From: Candidatus Gastranaerophilales bacterium
Lineage (GTDB): Bacteria; Cyanobacteriota; Vampirovibrionia; Gastranaerophilales; Gastranaerophilaceae
NCBI GenBank assembly: GCA_905235155.1
Contig: CAJOKJ010000017.1
Location: 62,001-126,000, forward strand
DNA: 64,000 bases
Reading direction: 5' to 3'
This document shows, in pieces, positions 16,939 through 26,015 of the stretch. Position 1 is the first letter of the stretch, and every line of letters begins with the position of its first letter. The position numbers and the translations under genes were made by a program. A model generated the notes under the pieces. It ran no database searches. It saw only the letters and a list, made by a program, of their open reading frames with translations, and was not told the origin of the DNA.

Positions 16939-18225
16939 ATGTATCCAAATGCAAGAGTTGATGGCAATCCGGGTGGTGCTGATTGGAAGTCTAAATTACC
17001 TGAGGCACTAAAAAATAAAGTTCCTGAAGGTGCTGATAGTTTTTATAAAGATGGTGATGTTTATATATTTACAAAAGGTGGTAACGTGATATCCGGCGGT
17101 AAATATAATGCTGACGGAAGCGTATTTACGGCTAAGCCATCATCATCTTCAAATATGCCGACTATAAATGATAACCAGATTACACAAGGTATAATGCAAC
17201 AAGGCGGTTCTATCTTTGGGGCAGGCTTTGGAGCAGGTACGGGTGTTGATTTAAACTCATCCTTTATGGGTGGAGGTTACAATATAAATACAAATAAACT
17301 TATGGGTAGTGCAGGTTTATTGGGTGCTGCTTCAATGCTTGCATCAGAAGCACCATTAGGTTTAGGCGGATTATTAGGTTCATTAGCAATGCCGGGTATT
17401 ATGGCAGGGTTTATGAAATCATTGTCATTTAATTTTGATTTTTCAAATATGTTTACATCAGCTCAATCAGGTACAGGTACAGGTACAGGTACAGGTACAG
17501 GTACAGGTACGCTTCCTGAAGGCTTTGAACAAACTGCATTAGCAGGTGTTTACAAAAAAGACGGTAAATTTTATAAGAAAGATGATAACGGTAATTGGCT
17601 TCAATGCGATGATACAGGTAAGATAAAAGATGAAGCAAAATTGCCGACAGGTTATGAAAAAACAGCAACAGAAGGTGTTTATAAAAAAGGCGAAGAATAT
17701 ATAAAATATGATGCCGAAACTCGTACTTATGTTGCTTGCAATGCAGATGGTACAAAAAAAGCAGATGCCCCGGCAGCTGATAAACCGGCAACTGAAACTC
17801 CTGTAGCCGAAAAACCTGCTGAAAAACCTGCAGCCGAAGAACCGGCAGCTGAAACTCCTGCAGCTGACAAACCGGCGGCTAAAACTCCGACAAGGTCAAG
17901 GACTAGTCATGTCAACGGTGACGGTTATAGTGTATCAAGACATTCAAATAGAGTTTTCTATAAATCGGAAGGCGGATCAACTAAATACTATGTAAAGAAT
18001 GGTAATAAATATACTCAAGTGTCTGATTACGACGGAAAAACTTATAAGTTAAACGGTAAGTTATATGATGCTAAGACCGGTAATCAAATAGAAACAAAAC
18101 AAGAGCGTCAACAAAAAGAAAACAGACAACGCATACAACGCATACAAGTTTCTGTTGATGAACAGGCACAAAGAACAACCTTTGCGGCAGATAGCACAAG
18201 AGTTGTTAGACCTATTGTTCCTTAA
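16939..18225 (+). CDS. Modular low-complexity protein of the 14-18 kb cluster
   Basis: A 428-residue protein of unknown function that shares modules with the two upstream genes but lacks the annexin-like repeat. Order: N-terminal globular segment (DSFYKDGDVYIFTKGGNV), Gly/Met/Ala-rich region ending SLSFNFDFSNMF, seven Gly-Thr pairs, two GVY-type units (GFEQTALAGVYKKDGKFYKK and GYEKTATEGVYKKGEEYIKY), a Pro/Ala/Glu/Lys linker (ADKPATETPVAEKPAEKPAA) like those of envelope-spanning proteins, and a basic C-terminus with two further tyrosine-rich strands. No signal peptide or membrane helix is evident. The start has a strong AAAGGAG. Confidence 0.75.
   Translation: MYPNARVDGNPGGADWKSKLPEALKNKVPEGADSFYKDGDVYIFTKGGNVISGGKYNADGSVFTAKPSSSSNMPTINDNQITQGIMQQGGSIFGAGFGAGTGVDLNSSFMGGGYNINTNKLMGSAGLLGAASMLASEAPLGLGGLLGSLAMPGIMAGFMKSLSFNFDFSNMFTSAQSGTGTGTGTGTGTGTLPEGFEQTALAGVYKKDGKFYKKDDNGNWLQCDDTGKIKDEAKLPTGYEKTATEGVYKKGEEYIKYDAETRTYVACNADGTKKADAPAADKPATETPVAEKPAEKPAAEEPAAETPAADKPAAKTPTRSRTSHVNGDGYSVSRHSNRVFYKSEGGSTKYYVKNGNKYTQVSDYDGKTYKLNGKLYDAKTGNQIETKQERQQKENRQRIQRIQVSVDEQAQRTTFAADSTRVVRPIVP
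17470..17511 (+). repeat. (GGTACA)7 hexanucleotide repeat in coding sequence
   Basis: Seven perfect 6-base units (the last ends ACG) encode Gly-Thr pairs. Being a multiple of three, slippage would change linker length rather than frame. Confidence 0.95.
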
Positions 18226-18269
18226 CGAATAGAACGACACTGATAATAGTGTAAAATTAATTAATAACA

Positions 18270-18303
18270 AAAAAGAAAAGGATATTTATCCTTTTCTTTT
18301 TTA
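18270..18303. terminator. Bidirectional terminator
   Basis: AAAAGAAAAGGATA / ATCCTTTTCTTTT stem with a 3-5 base loop and T-run on the plus strand, A-run on the other side. It sits between convergent genes ending at 18225 and 18304. Confidence 0.88.
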
Positions 18304-18693
18304 TTATTGATTGAATGATATTAATTGTTCTGCCCAAGCTTTGTTTTCGTCCTCACGAAAACTTATTGATTGGTTTTCGTTGTAGTGAATTGTTAAAATT
18401 CCACCGCTAAAATTTGTTATTGTCCTTTTTACTGATTTTATTGACGCAATTTCTATCAGTGTTATTTTTGGTATTTTTGTAAATATCCATCTGTATTGCT
18501 GTATTTCTATTTGTTCTTCACTACATCTTATTATCGTTTTACCCATAAGGCAAATGACAATAAGCATGATTAACATTATAAATGCAAATATTAGCATTAT
18601 TTTATCAACTGTACTCATTGCCATTAGTATTACAAATGCTAATGAAGCATAAATTTTCGAGAAAGTTGTTCTTTTTAATATGTATTCTTTCAT
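18304..18693 (-). CDS. Small membrane protein with PH-like C-terminal domain
   Basis: A 129-residue protein. Two closely spaced transmembrane helices (about 12-29 and 32-50) form a hairpin, followed by a beta-rich cytosolic domain with a bacterial PH-domain-like pattern (IRCSEEQIEIQQYRWIFTKI ... ILTIHYNENQSISF). Function unknown. It starts 6 bases after the mscL stop, so the two are co-transcribed. Confidence 0.7.
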   Translation of the reverse strand: MKEYILKRTTFSKIYASLAFVILMAMSTVDKIMLIFAFIMLIMLIVICLMGKTIIRCSEEQIEIQQYRWIFTKIPKITLIEIASIKSVKRTITNFSGGILTIHYNENQSISFREDENKAWAEQLISFNQ

Positions 18694-18699
18694 AATTAA

Positions 18700-19182
18700 C
18701 TATATATCAGCTGTACAGTGAGGACATTTTGAAGCTTTGATGTCAATTGTTGAAAAACATCTTGGGCATTGTTTTGTTGTGCATTCTTCCGATTTTTCTT
18801 CACATTTTTTTGCTGCTATTTCTTGTAATTTATTCATACCTTTTACAAGTAAGAATACACAAAATGCAACTATTATAAAGCTGATGATTGTATTGATAAA
18901 CAAACCGTAGTTAATTGTTACTGCACCTGCTGCTTGTGCTGCTTCAAGTGAAGGATATTTTACAATTTCTCCTTCTGCGTTAGGTAAAGTTATATATAAA
19001 TTGGCAAAATCAACTTTACCCATTAACCAACCCAAAGGTGGCATAAATACATCTTTAACCATTGAATCTATTACTTTTCCGAATGCGGCACCGATAATTA
19101 TACCGACAGCCATATCCATTACATTGCCTCTCATTGCGAATGTTTTAAATTCATTTAGTCCGTTTTTTAACCAGTCAAACAT
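18700..19182 (-). CDS. mscL: MscL mechanosensitive channel with C-terminal zinc ribbon
   Basis: Large-conductance mechanosensitive channel, an emergency valve against hypo-osmotic shock. Residues 1-130 are a normal Msc[21 protein letters not shown] (first helix with the gate region), [16 protein letters not shown], periplasmic loop, and second helix [19 protein letters not shown]. The usual cytoplasmic helix is followed by an extra zinc-ribbon tail with two CPxC knuckles (CPRC and CPHC) separated by about 14 residues. Total 160 residues against a typical 130-140. The ribbon may bind zinc or respond to redox state, which is inference. Confidence 0.93.
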   Translation of the reverse strand: MFDWLKNGLNEFKTFAMRGNVMDMAVGIIIGAAFGKVIDSMVKDVFMPPLGWLMGKVDFANLYITLPNAEGEIVKYPSLEAAQAAGAVTINYGLFINTIISFIIVAFCVFLLVKGMNKLQEIAAKKCEEKSEECTTKQCPRCFSTIDIKASKCPHCTADI

Positions 19183-19269
19183 ATTATTCTCCTTTATTAG
19201 TCGTGTCTTTTATAAGATAGCATAAAAAGATTAAAACTCAATTTAAGGAATAAGATTATTAATATTTTG

Positions 19270-19283
19270 TATATGTACATATA
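19270..19283. promoter_or_regulatory. 14-bp palindrome upstream of hcp
   Basis: TATATGTACATATA is a perfect palindrome, 81 bases before the hcp start in the 182-base divergent gap. It is an operator candidate. I see no clear FNR, NsrR or HcpR consensus. Confidence 0.35.
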
Positions 19284-19364
19284 GGCAGGTTCAAATTTAG
19301 AAAAAAGTATAAAGACAAAATTTATAAAGTATTTTAAATTATATAAAAATGAAGGAGTTGCAAA

Positions 19365-20894
19365 ATGTTTTGTTATCAATGTGAGCAGACAAGAAATTCT
19401 CAAGGTTGTATTTCGGTTGGTGTTTGCGGTAAAAATAGTGAAATATCCGATATTCAGGATAAGATTGTGAGTGCATTAATTAATCTTGCAAATTCTGCTG
19501 AAAGGTCATTGAAACATACAGAATTAATTATAAAAGGTTTGTTTATAACGGTTACTAACGTTAATTTCGACAGAGATTTTTTACAAAATTTTCTTGAAGA
19601 CTTGAAAAATGCTTATTATAGTGAAGAAAAATTTGATATAAAAGATTTGTGGAATGAAAATGACGATGTAAGAAGTTTAAAATCAATTATCCTGTTTGGT
19701 TTAAAAGGTATGGCTGCATTTGCTTATAACGCTCGATGTTTTAATTTTAAAAACGAAGTTGTTGACAGTTTTTTTTACGAGGCATTACAGGCTATATCAC
19801 AAAAAGATAATTTGAATGAATTGGGTGCATTAGTTTTAAAGACAGGTGAAGTTAATTTAAAAGCAATAGAATTGTTAGATAAGGCAAATACCGAAACCTA
19901 CGGACATCCTGTACCAACAAAGGTTACAACTAATATTGAAGCAGGTCCTTTTGTTGTTGTATCAGGACATAATTTGCAGGATTTGTATTTATTATTAGAG
20001 CAGTCTGTTGATAGTGGTGTGAATGTTTATACACATGGTGAGATGTTGCCTTGTCATGCTTACCCAAAGATAAAAAAGTTTGAACATTTAAAAGGAAATT
20101 TTGGTACAGCATGGCAAAATCAGCAGAAGGAATTTGAAAATATACCTGCTCCAATTTTATTTACCACAAATTGTATGATGCCTGTTTTAGACTCTTATTC
20201 CGATAGAACATTTACAACTTCACTGGTATCTTTTCCAAACGTTAAGTATATAAACCAAAATAAAGATTTTCAACCATTAATAAATAGGGCGATTGAACTT
20301 GGAGGATACAAAGCTTTTCAGCATAGAACAGGTTTGAATGGAGGTTTTGTATTGTCCGTCGGATATGGTCATAATACTTTATTAAATTTAGTTGAGCGAA
20401 TAGTAGATTTGCTTAATTGTGGAAAGTTAAAACATATTTTTATTGTAGGTGGCTGCGATGGGGCAAAATCAGGAAGAAATTACTATACTGAATTTGTAAA
20501 AAAAATTCCTAAAGATTCACTAATTTTAACTTATGCGTGCGGTAAATACAGGTTTAATGACATTTTTACCGAAAAAATATATGATATTCCAAGATTTATG
20601 GATATGGGTCAATGTAATGATACGTATTCTGCGATAAAATTTGTTCGAGAATTATCAAAAAAATTGAATTGTTCTATAAGTAGTTTACCTGTTTCTTTTG
20701 TAATTTCTTGGTATGAACAAAAAAGTGTAAGTATTTTGTTGACACTTTTGTACTTGGGTATTCAAAATATTAGGCTCGGACCTGGAATGCCTGCATTTGT
20801 ATCTCCAAATGTTATGAAAATGCTTATTAATAAATTTAAAATTAAACCAATATCAGCACCTGAGGAGGATTTAAAAGAACTATTAAATGTATGA
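19365..20894 (+). CDS. hcp: Hydroxylamine reductase (hybrid cluster protein)
   Basis: Hybrid-cluster protein of 509 residues, reducing hydroxylamine and implicated in nitric-oxide detoxification in anaerobes. The N-terminal cysteine motif MFCYQCEQT ... GVCGK provides the proximal cluster. Hybrid-cluster ligand regions follow: GHNLQDLYLLLEQS, THGEMLPCHAYP, TTNCMMPVLDSY and VGGCDGAKSGRNYY. It is a little shorter than the 540-550 of common members. GGAGT precedes the ATG. It is monocistronic, divergent from mscL and convergent with the nucleotidase. Confidence 0.95.
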   Translation: MFCYQCEQTRNSQGCISVGVCGKNSEISDIQDKIVSALINLANSAERSLKHTELIIKGLFITVTNVNFDRDFLQNFLEDLKNAYYSEEKFDIKDLWNENDDVRSLKSIILFGLKGMAAFAYNARCFNFKNEVVDSFFYEALQAISQKDNLNELGALVLKTGEVNLKAIELLDKANTETYGHPVPTKVTTNIEAGPFVVVSGHNLQDLYLLLEQSVDSGVNVYTHGEMLPCHAYPKIKKFEHLKGNFGTAWQNQQKEFENIPAPILFTTNCMMPVLDSYSDRTFTTSLVSFPNVKYINQNKDFQPLINRAIELGGYKAFQHRTGLNGGFVLSVGYGHNTLLNLVERIVDLLNCGKLKHIFIVGGCDGAKSGRNYYTEFVKKIPKDSLILTYACGKYRFNDIFTEKIYDIPRFMDMGQCNDTYSAIKFVRELSKKLNCSISSLPVSFVISWYEQKSVSILLTLLYLGIQNIRLGPGMPAFVSPNVMKMLINKFKIKPISAPEEDLKELLNV

Positions 20895-20919
20895 TGCGGC
20901 TGTGAAATGTTCACACTTA

Positions 20920-22293
20920 TCATAATTTAATGTTGTCGTTTGTTATAACCTTCAAGTCTTGCAATGTTTCTTGCAGTAATTTTACGGGTTTTCTCTTTGA
21001 TTTTTGTATGATTTTTCCGTGTCTGAATCCTTCGTAACCGTCTTTTCCGCTTGCTATGTATGAATTTGTTATTACTTTATAATTTTTGTTTTCATCAATA
21101 TTTTTATCTTTTAGATAATATTGTAAATATCTTCGGTTTGTCTGTTGTCCGTGTTTTAAAATTTCTTTTAAATATTTTCCTTGAATTTCCATCATTACAA
21201 CATCATTATCAAATGGTAATATTTCAAGCAGATTTGCATAAGTTATGTTACCTTTAAGATTTCGGTTTATTCTTATCGAACCTGAATTCGTTATTATTGC
21301 ATCATAATTATTCTTGAATGGCTTTTTCATTGACATTAAAACCAAAGAACCTAAATTAGTCTGATTATGTTCTATTGTGTCTTGGTCGCCTATAAGTAGT
21401 ATGTTTGAAGTTGCAACAATTTCATTTGTAAGTTTCTTGTTTTTTTTATCTAATTTTGCAATTTGTATATCAACTTCATTATTGGTTTTAAGTTCTGGAG
21501 TTATATTTTTGTATGTATAATGTTTTAATTTTTTATCGAAATCAATTATCCCTACCCTTATACCAAATTCTCCATCTTGTATTATTGGGGTTTTACCTGT
21601 ATAATCCGGTGTTGTGAAAAAATAATGATTGTGTCCTCCCAGTATTAAATCAATTTGCGGAATTGCTTTTGCAATTGCTCTATCTTCATCGAGTCCGCAA
21701 TGTGATAGAATTATAACTTTATCGTGAGGAACTTGTTTTATAATTTTATTTATTTCATCTATCGGATTTGTTACGGTTAATTCTTTTGTATTTGTCAGAT
21801 TTGATAATTTTGATGTTGTTGCTCCTATTATAAGATATTTTTCCCCGTCAAATTCTTTTAAAATGTACGGCTTTACTGCTTTTTGTAAGTATTTGTCTTT
21901 AAAATGAACATTTGAGGTTATAAATTGAGTTTTAGAAAGTTTTATGTTTCTTTTTAGTATTTTTAATCCATTGTCAAATTCGTGATTTCCAAGTGCCACC
22001 GCATCGTAATTTATGTATGGCATTAATTTCGCACCTGATTTCCCGTAATCAAGTCTGTAATATAATGAACCTTGAAAATAATCTCCGCTGTCAAGAAGTA
22101 GAATATTTTTATTAGTTTTTCTCATGTCATTTACGAAGGTTACACGTCTTGAAAAACCACCGCTGTTTTTTACTCCTTTGTACTCAATAGGCGAAATTCT
22201 GCCGTGAGTGTCGCTTGTGTGTAAGATTGTTATTTCAGAAGCAAAACAAATATTATATACAAGTAAACTAAATATTAAAATAATCTTTTTCAT
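20920..22293 (-). CDS. Exported 5'-nucleotidase / metallophosphoesterase
   Basis: UshA/YfkN-type bimetal phosphoesterase of 457 residues, likely acting in the periplasm on nucleotides or sugar nucleotides. The start at 22293 gives a signal peptide (MKKIILIFSLLVYNICFA). Metal-binding blocks are HTSDTHGR, LLDSGDYFQG, ALGNHEFDNG, ILSHCGLDED and GGHNHYFF. The C-terminal 5'-nucleotidase domain has NLGSLVLMSM, ITNSGSIRINRN and NSYIASGKDGYEGF. The ATG overlaps the permease stop (TAATG) and its GGAGAAAG lies inside the permease gene, so translation is coupled. Confidence 0.92.
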   Translation of the reverse strand: MKKIILIFSLLVYNICFASEITILHTSDTHGRISPIEYKGVKNSGGFSRRVTFVNDMRKTNKNILLLDSGDYFQGSLYYRLDYGKSGAKLMPYINYDAVALGNHEFDNGLKILKRNIKLSKTQFITSNVHFKDKYLQKAVKPYILKEFDGEKYLIIGATTSKLSNLTNTKELTVTNPIDEINKIIKQVPHDKVIILSHCGLDEDRAIAKAIPQIDLILGGHNHYFFTTPDYTGKTPIIQDGEFGIRVGIIDFDKKLKHYTYKNITPELKTNNEVDIQIAKLDKKNKKLTNEIVATSNILLIGDQDTIEHNQTNLGSLVLMSMKKPFKNNYDAIITNSGSIRINRNLKGNITYANLLEILPFDNDVVMMEIQGKYLKEILKHGQQTNRRYLQYYLKDKNIDENKNYKVITNSYIASGKDGYEGFRHGKIIQKSKRKPVKLLQETLQDLKVITNDNIKL

Positions 22294-23177
22294 TAATCTT
22301 TCTCCAAATATACTAATTTTTTTCTTATGTGCCATTGAAATAGCGTTAAAACAAGTATAATCGCAAATAAAACATAAGCCAACGCACTTGCTTTTCCTAT
22401 ATTAAAGTATTCAAAGGCATTTTTATATATAGAATATACTAAAACATTTGTACTGTCCAATGGCCCGCCTTGTGTCATTACATAAATTAAATCAAATACT
22501 TGAAAAGAGCTGATTGCAGTTATTATTACCACAAAAAATATTGTTGGTGAAAGTAAAGGAACCGTAACGTATTTAAAAGTTTCATATTCATTTGCACCGT
22601 CAATTTTTGAGGCTTCAAGTAAATCATTATTTAACGTGCTAAACCCTGATAAAAATATAACCATGTTGTAGCCTATTAATTTCCAAACAGATACAATTAT
22701 TAGTGCAGGCATTGCGAAATTAGTATCGTAAAGCCAATTAATATGCAAATTTAAAATACTGTTTAATATTCCAATATTTGGGTCAAATATCCATTCCCAA
22801 ATTATTCCTATGACTATCATAGGGGTTACAAACGGAAGAAAATACGCAGTCTTGAAAAACTCGCTGCCCTTTATTTTTAAATTTATTATATATGCTAAAA
22901 CTAGCGGAATAATAACTCCGAAAATAGTAGTGCTAATCGCATAAACAAATGTATTAATTAAAATCTTTAACAAAGCAGGCTCTGTAAATACATCTTTATA
23001 ATTTTGAAGTCCTATAAATTTTATTTCGTTTAGCAAATCCCATTTCGTAAAACTTAATCCGAATGAGCAAAAAATAGGAATTATAATAAAAACAAAAGTT
23101 CCGACTAATGCGGGTAAGATAAAAATGTATCCTGTCCAAGATTGTTCGTTTAAAATTTTTGATAAATAATTCTTCAT
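22293..23177 (-). CDS. ABC sugar-transport permease, MalF/UgpA type
   Basis: Inner-membrane permease with six predicted helices, 294 residues. The ATP-binding-protein contact loop EASKIDGANEYETFKYVTVP is intact, and the start of the protein (SWTGYIFILPALVGTFVFII) is typical of MalF/UgpA-like subunits. I use ATG 23177; a GTG 6 bases upstream is in frame. No partner permease, solute-binding protein or ATPase is nearby, so this is an orphan subunit. It is coupled by TAATG to the downstream nucleotidase, hinting at uptake of a nucleotidase product. Specificity unknown. Confidence 0.9.
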   Translation of the reverse strand: MKNYLSKILNEQSWTGYIFILPALVGTFVFIIIPIFCSFGLSFTKWDLLNEIKFIGLQNYKDVFTEPALLKILINTFVYAISTTIFGVIIPLVLAYIINLKIKGSEFFKTAYFLPFVTPMIVIGIIWEWIFDPNIGILNSILNLHINWLYDTNFAMPALIIVSVWKLIGYNMVIFLSGFSTLNNDLLEASKIDGANEYETFKYVTVPLLSPTIFFVVIITAISSFQVFDLIYVMTQGGPLDSTNVLVYSIYKNAFEYFNIGKASALAYVLFAIILVLTLFQWHIRKKLVYLEKD

Positions 23178-23220
23178 ATCCACGTCTTTATGATAATATT
23201 ATATATAAAAAACGGAGGAT

Positions 23221-24696
23221 ATGAAAATGTTGACAAAGTGGGATAGTGCATTTGGTAAAAATGATATTAGGGGGATATATGGTAAAGATGTTACGGAAGA
23301 ACTATATTTCTTTGTCGGAAAAGCATACATAAGATATATTGCAAAATTGGCAGAAAAAGAAGCTAAAGATTTATGGGTTACAGTGTGCCGAGATGCACGT
23401 AATCATTCTCCTGCACTTGCAAAAGCTATTGTTAGCGGAGTTACATCGGCAGGTGCAAACATTGTAGATTTAGGTCTTGCTCCAACACCTATCGGATATT
23501 ATTCTGATGTTGTGGGTGTAAATGCGAATGTTACAGACGGAAATGATATAGATGGTGCATTAATTGTTACCGCAAGCCATAATCCAAGTCAATATAATGG
23601 CTTGAAAATGACTTTCAACGGTCAAATTTTAGGTGAACAAGCCATCCAAGAATTACTTAAAATTGTTGCTGAAGTAAGTAAAGAATCTTTGTTATCGCAT
23701 ACTTTTGGTAAAAAAGAAGAATATGATTTAATTCCGGATTATATTGATGTTATGAAATTAAAATTCGGAAGAATTGGTGAAGGTATTAAAGTTGTTGTTG
23801 ATAGTGCAAACGGTACAGGTGGGGTTGTTGCACCTTCTTTATATCGTTCTTTAGGTTGTGAAGTTATCGAATTATATTCCAATCCTGACGGAAAATTTCC
23901 AAATCATCACCCAAATCCAAGTGATGAAAAAACTTTAGATGATATTAAAAAAGCCGTTGTTAATAATAACGCAGATTTTGGAATTGCATTTGACGGTGAT
24001 AGTGATAGAATTGGTGTTATTGATTCTCAAGGACATTCTATGACAGGTGATAAATTGTTATTAATCTATGCCCTTGATGTTATAGAAAAGTACAAAGATA
24101 GCGGTATTAAACCTGTTGTTGTATCGGAAGTTAAATGTTCTCAAGTACTTTTTGATACAATTAACAATTCCGGTGCGACTGCTATAATGTGTAAAACAGG
24201 GCATGGCTATATAAAAGCAAAAATGAAGGAAACAAAAGCAGTTTTGGCAGGAGAAATGAGTGGTCATACTTTCTTCAAAGACAGATATTACGGTTTTGAT
24301 GATGCTGTTTATGCCGGTTGCAGAATAATTGAAATTGTTGCTAAATTAAAAAAATTAAATCCTTCTTTCAAGGTTGAAAATTTGCTGGAACCTTTCAATA
24401 AAATTTATTCATCACAAGAAGTACGTTTGGCATGTCCTAATGAGCATAAAAAAGTTGTTTTATCTGAATTTGAGGACTATGTTGATAAAAATAAGGACAT
24501 GTTTGGCTCAGAAATTAAAGATATTATAACGATTGACGGTATGCGTATTGTGTTTGACGGAGGGTTTGCTCTTGTAAGACAAAGTAACACCGAACCTGTA
24601 TTTACTCTGCGTTTTGAAGCAAAGACAAAAGAAGAATGTGAACGCTTTGAAAACGTTATGGTCAGCAAAATAGAAGAGCTTGTTAAGAATTGTTAA
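23221..24696 (+). CDS. Phosphomannomutase/phosphoglucomutase
   Basis: Alpha-D-phosphohexomutase of 491 residues that interconverts hexose 1- and 6-phosphates for nucleotide-sugar synthesis. All four loops are present: the phosphoserine loop TASHNPSQYNGLK, the metal loop AFDGDSDRIG, the sugar loop GEMSGHTFFKD, and the phosphate-binding loop RQSNTEPVFTLR. GGAGG lies just before the start, which may be ATG 23221 or 23227. It is divergent from the permease. The next gene has its own shared upstream element. Confidence 0.93.
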   Translation: MKMLTKWDSAFGKNDIRGIYGKDVTEELYFFVGKAYIRYIAKLAEKEAKDLWVTVCRDARNHSPALAKAIVSGVTSAGANIVDLGLAPTPIGYYSDVVGVNANVTDGNDIDGALIVTASHNPSQYNGLKMTFNGQILGEQAIQELLKIVAEVSKESLLSHTFGKKEEYDLIPDYIDVMKLKFGRIGEGIKVVVDSANGTGGVVAPSLYRSLGCEVIELYSNPDGKFPNHHPNPSDEKTLDDIKKAVVNNNADFGIAFDGDSDRIGVIDSQGHSMTGDKLLLIYALDVIEKYKDSGIKPVVVSEVKCSQVLFDTINNSGATAIMCKTGHGYIKAKMKETKAVLAGEMSGHTFFKDRYYGFDDAVYAGCRIIEIVAKLKKLNPSFKVENLLEPFNKIYSSQEVRLACPNEHKKVVLSEFEDYVDKNKDMFGSEIKDIITIDGMRIVFDGGFALVRQSNTEPVFTLRFEAKTKEECERFENVMVSKIEELVKNC

Positions 24697-24740
24697 GCAC
24701 AATTACCATGTAATTACTCAAAAAGTCAATTTTTTTGTCA

Positions 24741-24771
24741 AAAAATACTTTATATAAGTACGAGATATTAT
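24741..24771 (+). promoter_or_regulatory. Shared upstream element with TACTT-N5-AAGTA inverted repeat (copy 2)
   Basis: Second copy of the 24-base element (24741-24764, 23 of 24 identical to 14066-14089), 22 bases before the start of the glycine-zipper gene. The following TATTAT is 2 bases closer than in copy 1. Confidence 0.55.
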
Positions 24772-24785
24772 TAGAGGTATTTTAG

Positions 24786-25910
24786 ATGACTGGTAATTAC
24801 AATTACAATCCAAGTTTTACAGGTGCATACCGTTCACCATACGATATTGAAAATTTAGCAAAATATGCAACAGGTGTTGCAATAACAAATCAAGATCCAA
24901 TTACTGTTTCAAGTTTAGCAAGCGGTGCTTTTGGTAACTTAGCTATTGAAGGTTGTTCTTGGTTAAAAACAAACAAAGGTAACTATCGTCAAGCAATTAA
25001 TACGGCTGCTCAAAATGCAAGAGCTATGAGTAACTTGTATAAATCAGGCGGTTCATTTGTAAACGGTGCAAAATTAGTTTCAAATGCCTCATCATCTGCA
25101 CAATTATTGGGTTTAATTCCTGATGCGGAAAAACTTGCAGGTATGTCAAAAAATACTCAAGCATTATATAATCAAGCAAGAATTGCAGCAGAAACTTTAG
25201 GTCAAACAGGTACAGCACATGCTGCAAAAACTGCAAATCAATTATTATGCCAAGCAAATGCAGCAGCAGCAAAAGAAGCAGCTTCTTCTGCAACAGGTTT
25301 ATGGGGTAAATTTAAAAATCTTTTAGGTATTAATAAAGCAAGTGCTGCAATTAACACAGCAGCAGCAAAAAGTACAGTTGGAAGTACATGCTTAAATACA
25401 TTTAAATCTTATGGCGGTACTGCAATGTTAGTAATGGAAGGTGCAACAGAAGCCGTTACTAACGTATATCCGACATTTAAGCAATTAGGTGCAAAAGCAG
25501 GCATGAAACAACTTGGTAAATCAACTGTTAAAACTGCCGCATCAGTTGGCGGTTGGGTTGCAGGTGCTGCTCTAGGTACTAAAGTGGGTGCTTTAATCGG
25601 TTCAGTTATTCCTGGTGCAGGTACAGCAGTTGGTGCTGCTTGTGGTGCCGTTATCGGTTCTGTATGCTCATTAATAGGTGGTATTTTCGGTAGCAAATTG
25701 GCTAAGAAGGGTGCTGAAAAAGTTGTTGGTAAAGATGAATTAGTTTTAGCACAAGAAAAACAAGCAAAAGAATTAGCAAAACAAGCACAAGCAAACGGCA
25801 TGGTTTTAAACCAAGTTGCAAATGCAGCAGCACAAAGATTAAATGCTGAAGGTTTACAATCAGAAGATGCAAGAATTGCTTATAACAGTTTAAATGCTTT
25901 AGCTGTATAA
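24786..25910 (+). CDS. Ala/Gly-rich glycine-zipper hypothetical protein
   Basis: A 374-residue protein of unknown function. The N-terminus (NYNYNPSFTGAYRSPYDIEN) is Tyr/Asn-rich, the middle (60-240) is Ala-rich and helical, and residues about 255-310 form a glycine-zipper (GWVAGAALGTKVGALIGSVI and PGAGTAVGAACGAVIGSVC) that could insert into membranes. The C-terminus is a Gln/Lys/Ala amphipathic helix. There is no classical signal peptide. It shares an upstream element with the annexin-like gene at 14129, so the two may be co-regulated. GAGG precedes the ATG. Confidence 0.75.
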   Translation: MTGNYNYNPSFTGAYRSPYDIENLAKYATGVAITNQDPITVSSLASGAFGNLAIEGCSWLKTNKGNYRQAINTAAQNARAMSNLYKSGGSFVNGAKLVSNASSSAQLLGLIPDAEKLAGMSKNTQALYNQARIAAETLGQTGTAHAAKTANQLLCQANAAAAKEAASSATGLWGKFKNLLGINKASAAINTAAAKSTVGSTCLNTFKSYGGTAMLVMEGATEAVTNVYPTFKQLGAKAGMKQLGKSTVKTAASVGGWVAGAALGTKVGALIGSVIPGAGTAVGAACGAVIGSVCSLIGGIFGSKLAKKGAEKVVGKDELVLAQEKQAKELAKQAQANGMVLNQVANAAAQRLNAEGLQSEDARIAYNSLNALAV

Positions 25911-25929
25911 AACTTATAATTTATAAATC

Positions 25930-25964
25930 AAAAAAGACCGATTACAATCGTAATCGGTCTTTTT
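25930..25964 (+). terminator. Terminator after glycine-zipper gene
   Basis: AAAGACCGATTAC / GTAATCGGTCTTT stem with a short loop and T-run. Confidence 0.92.
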
Positions 25965-26015
25965 GTAATGTCCCCTAATCTAATAGCTGTGCTAATTGAA
26001 ACTTTTAAACACTAA

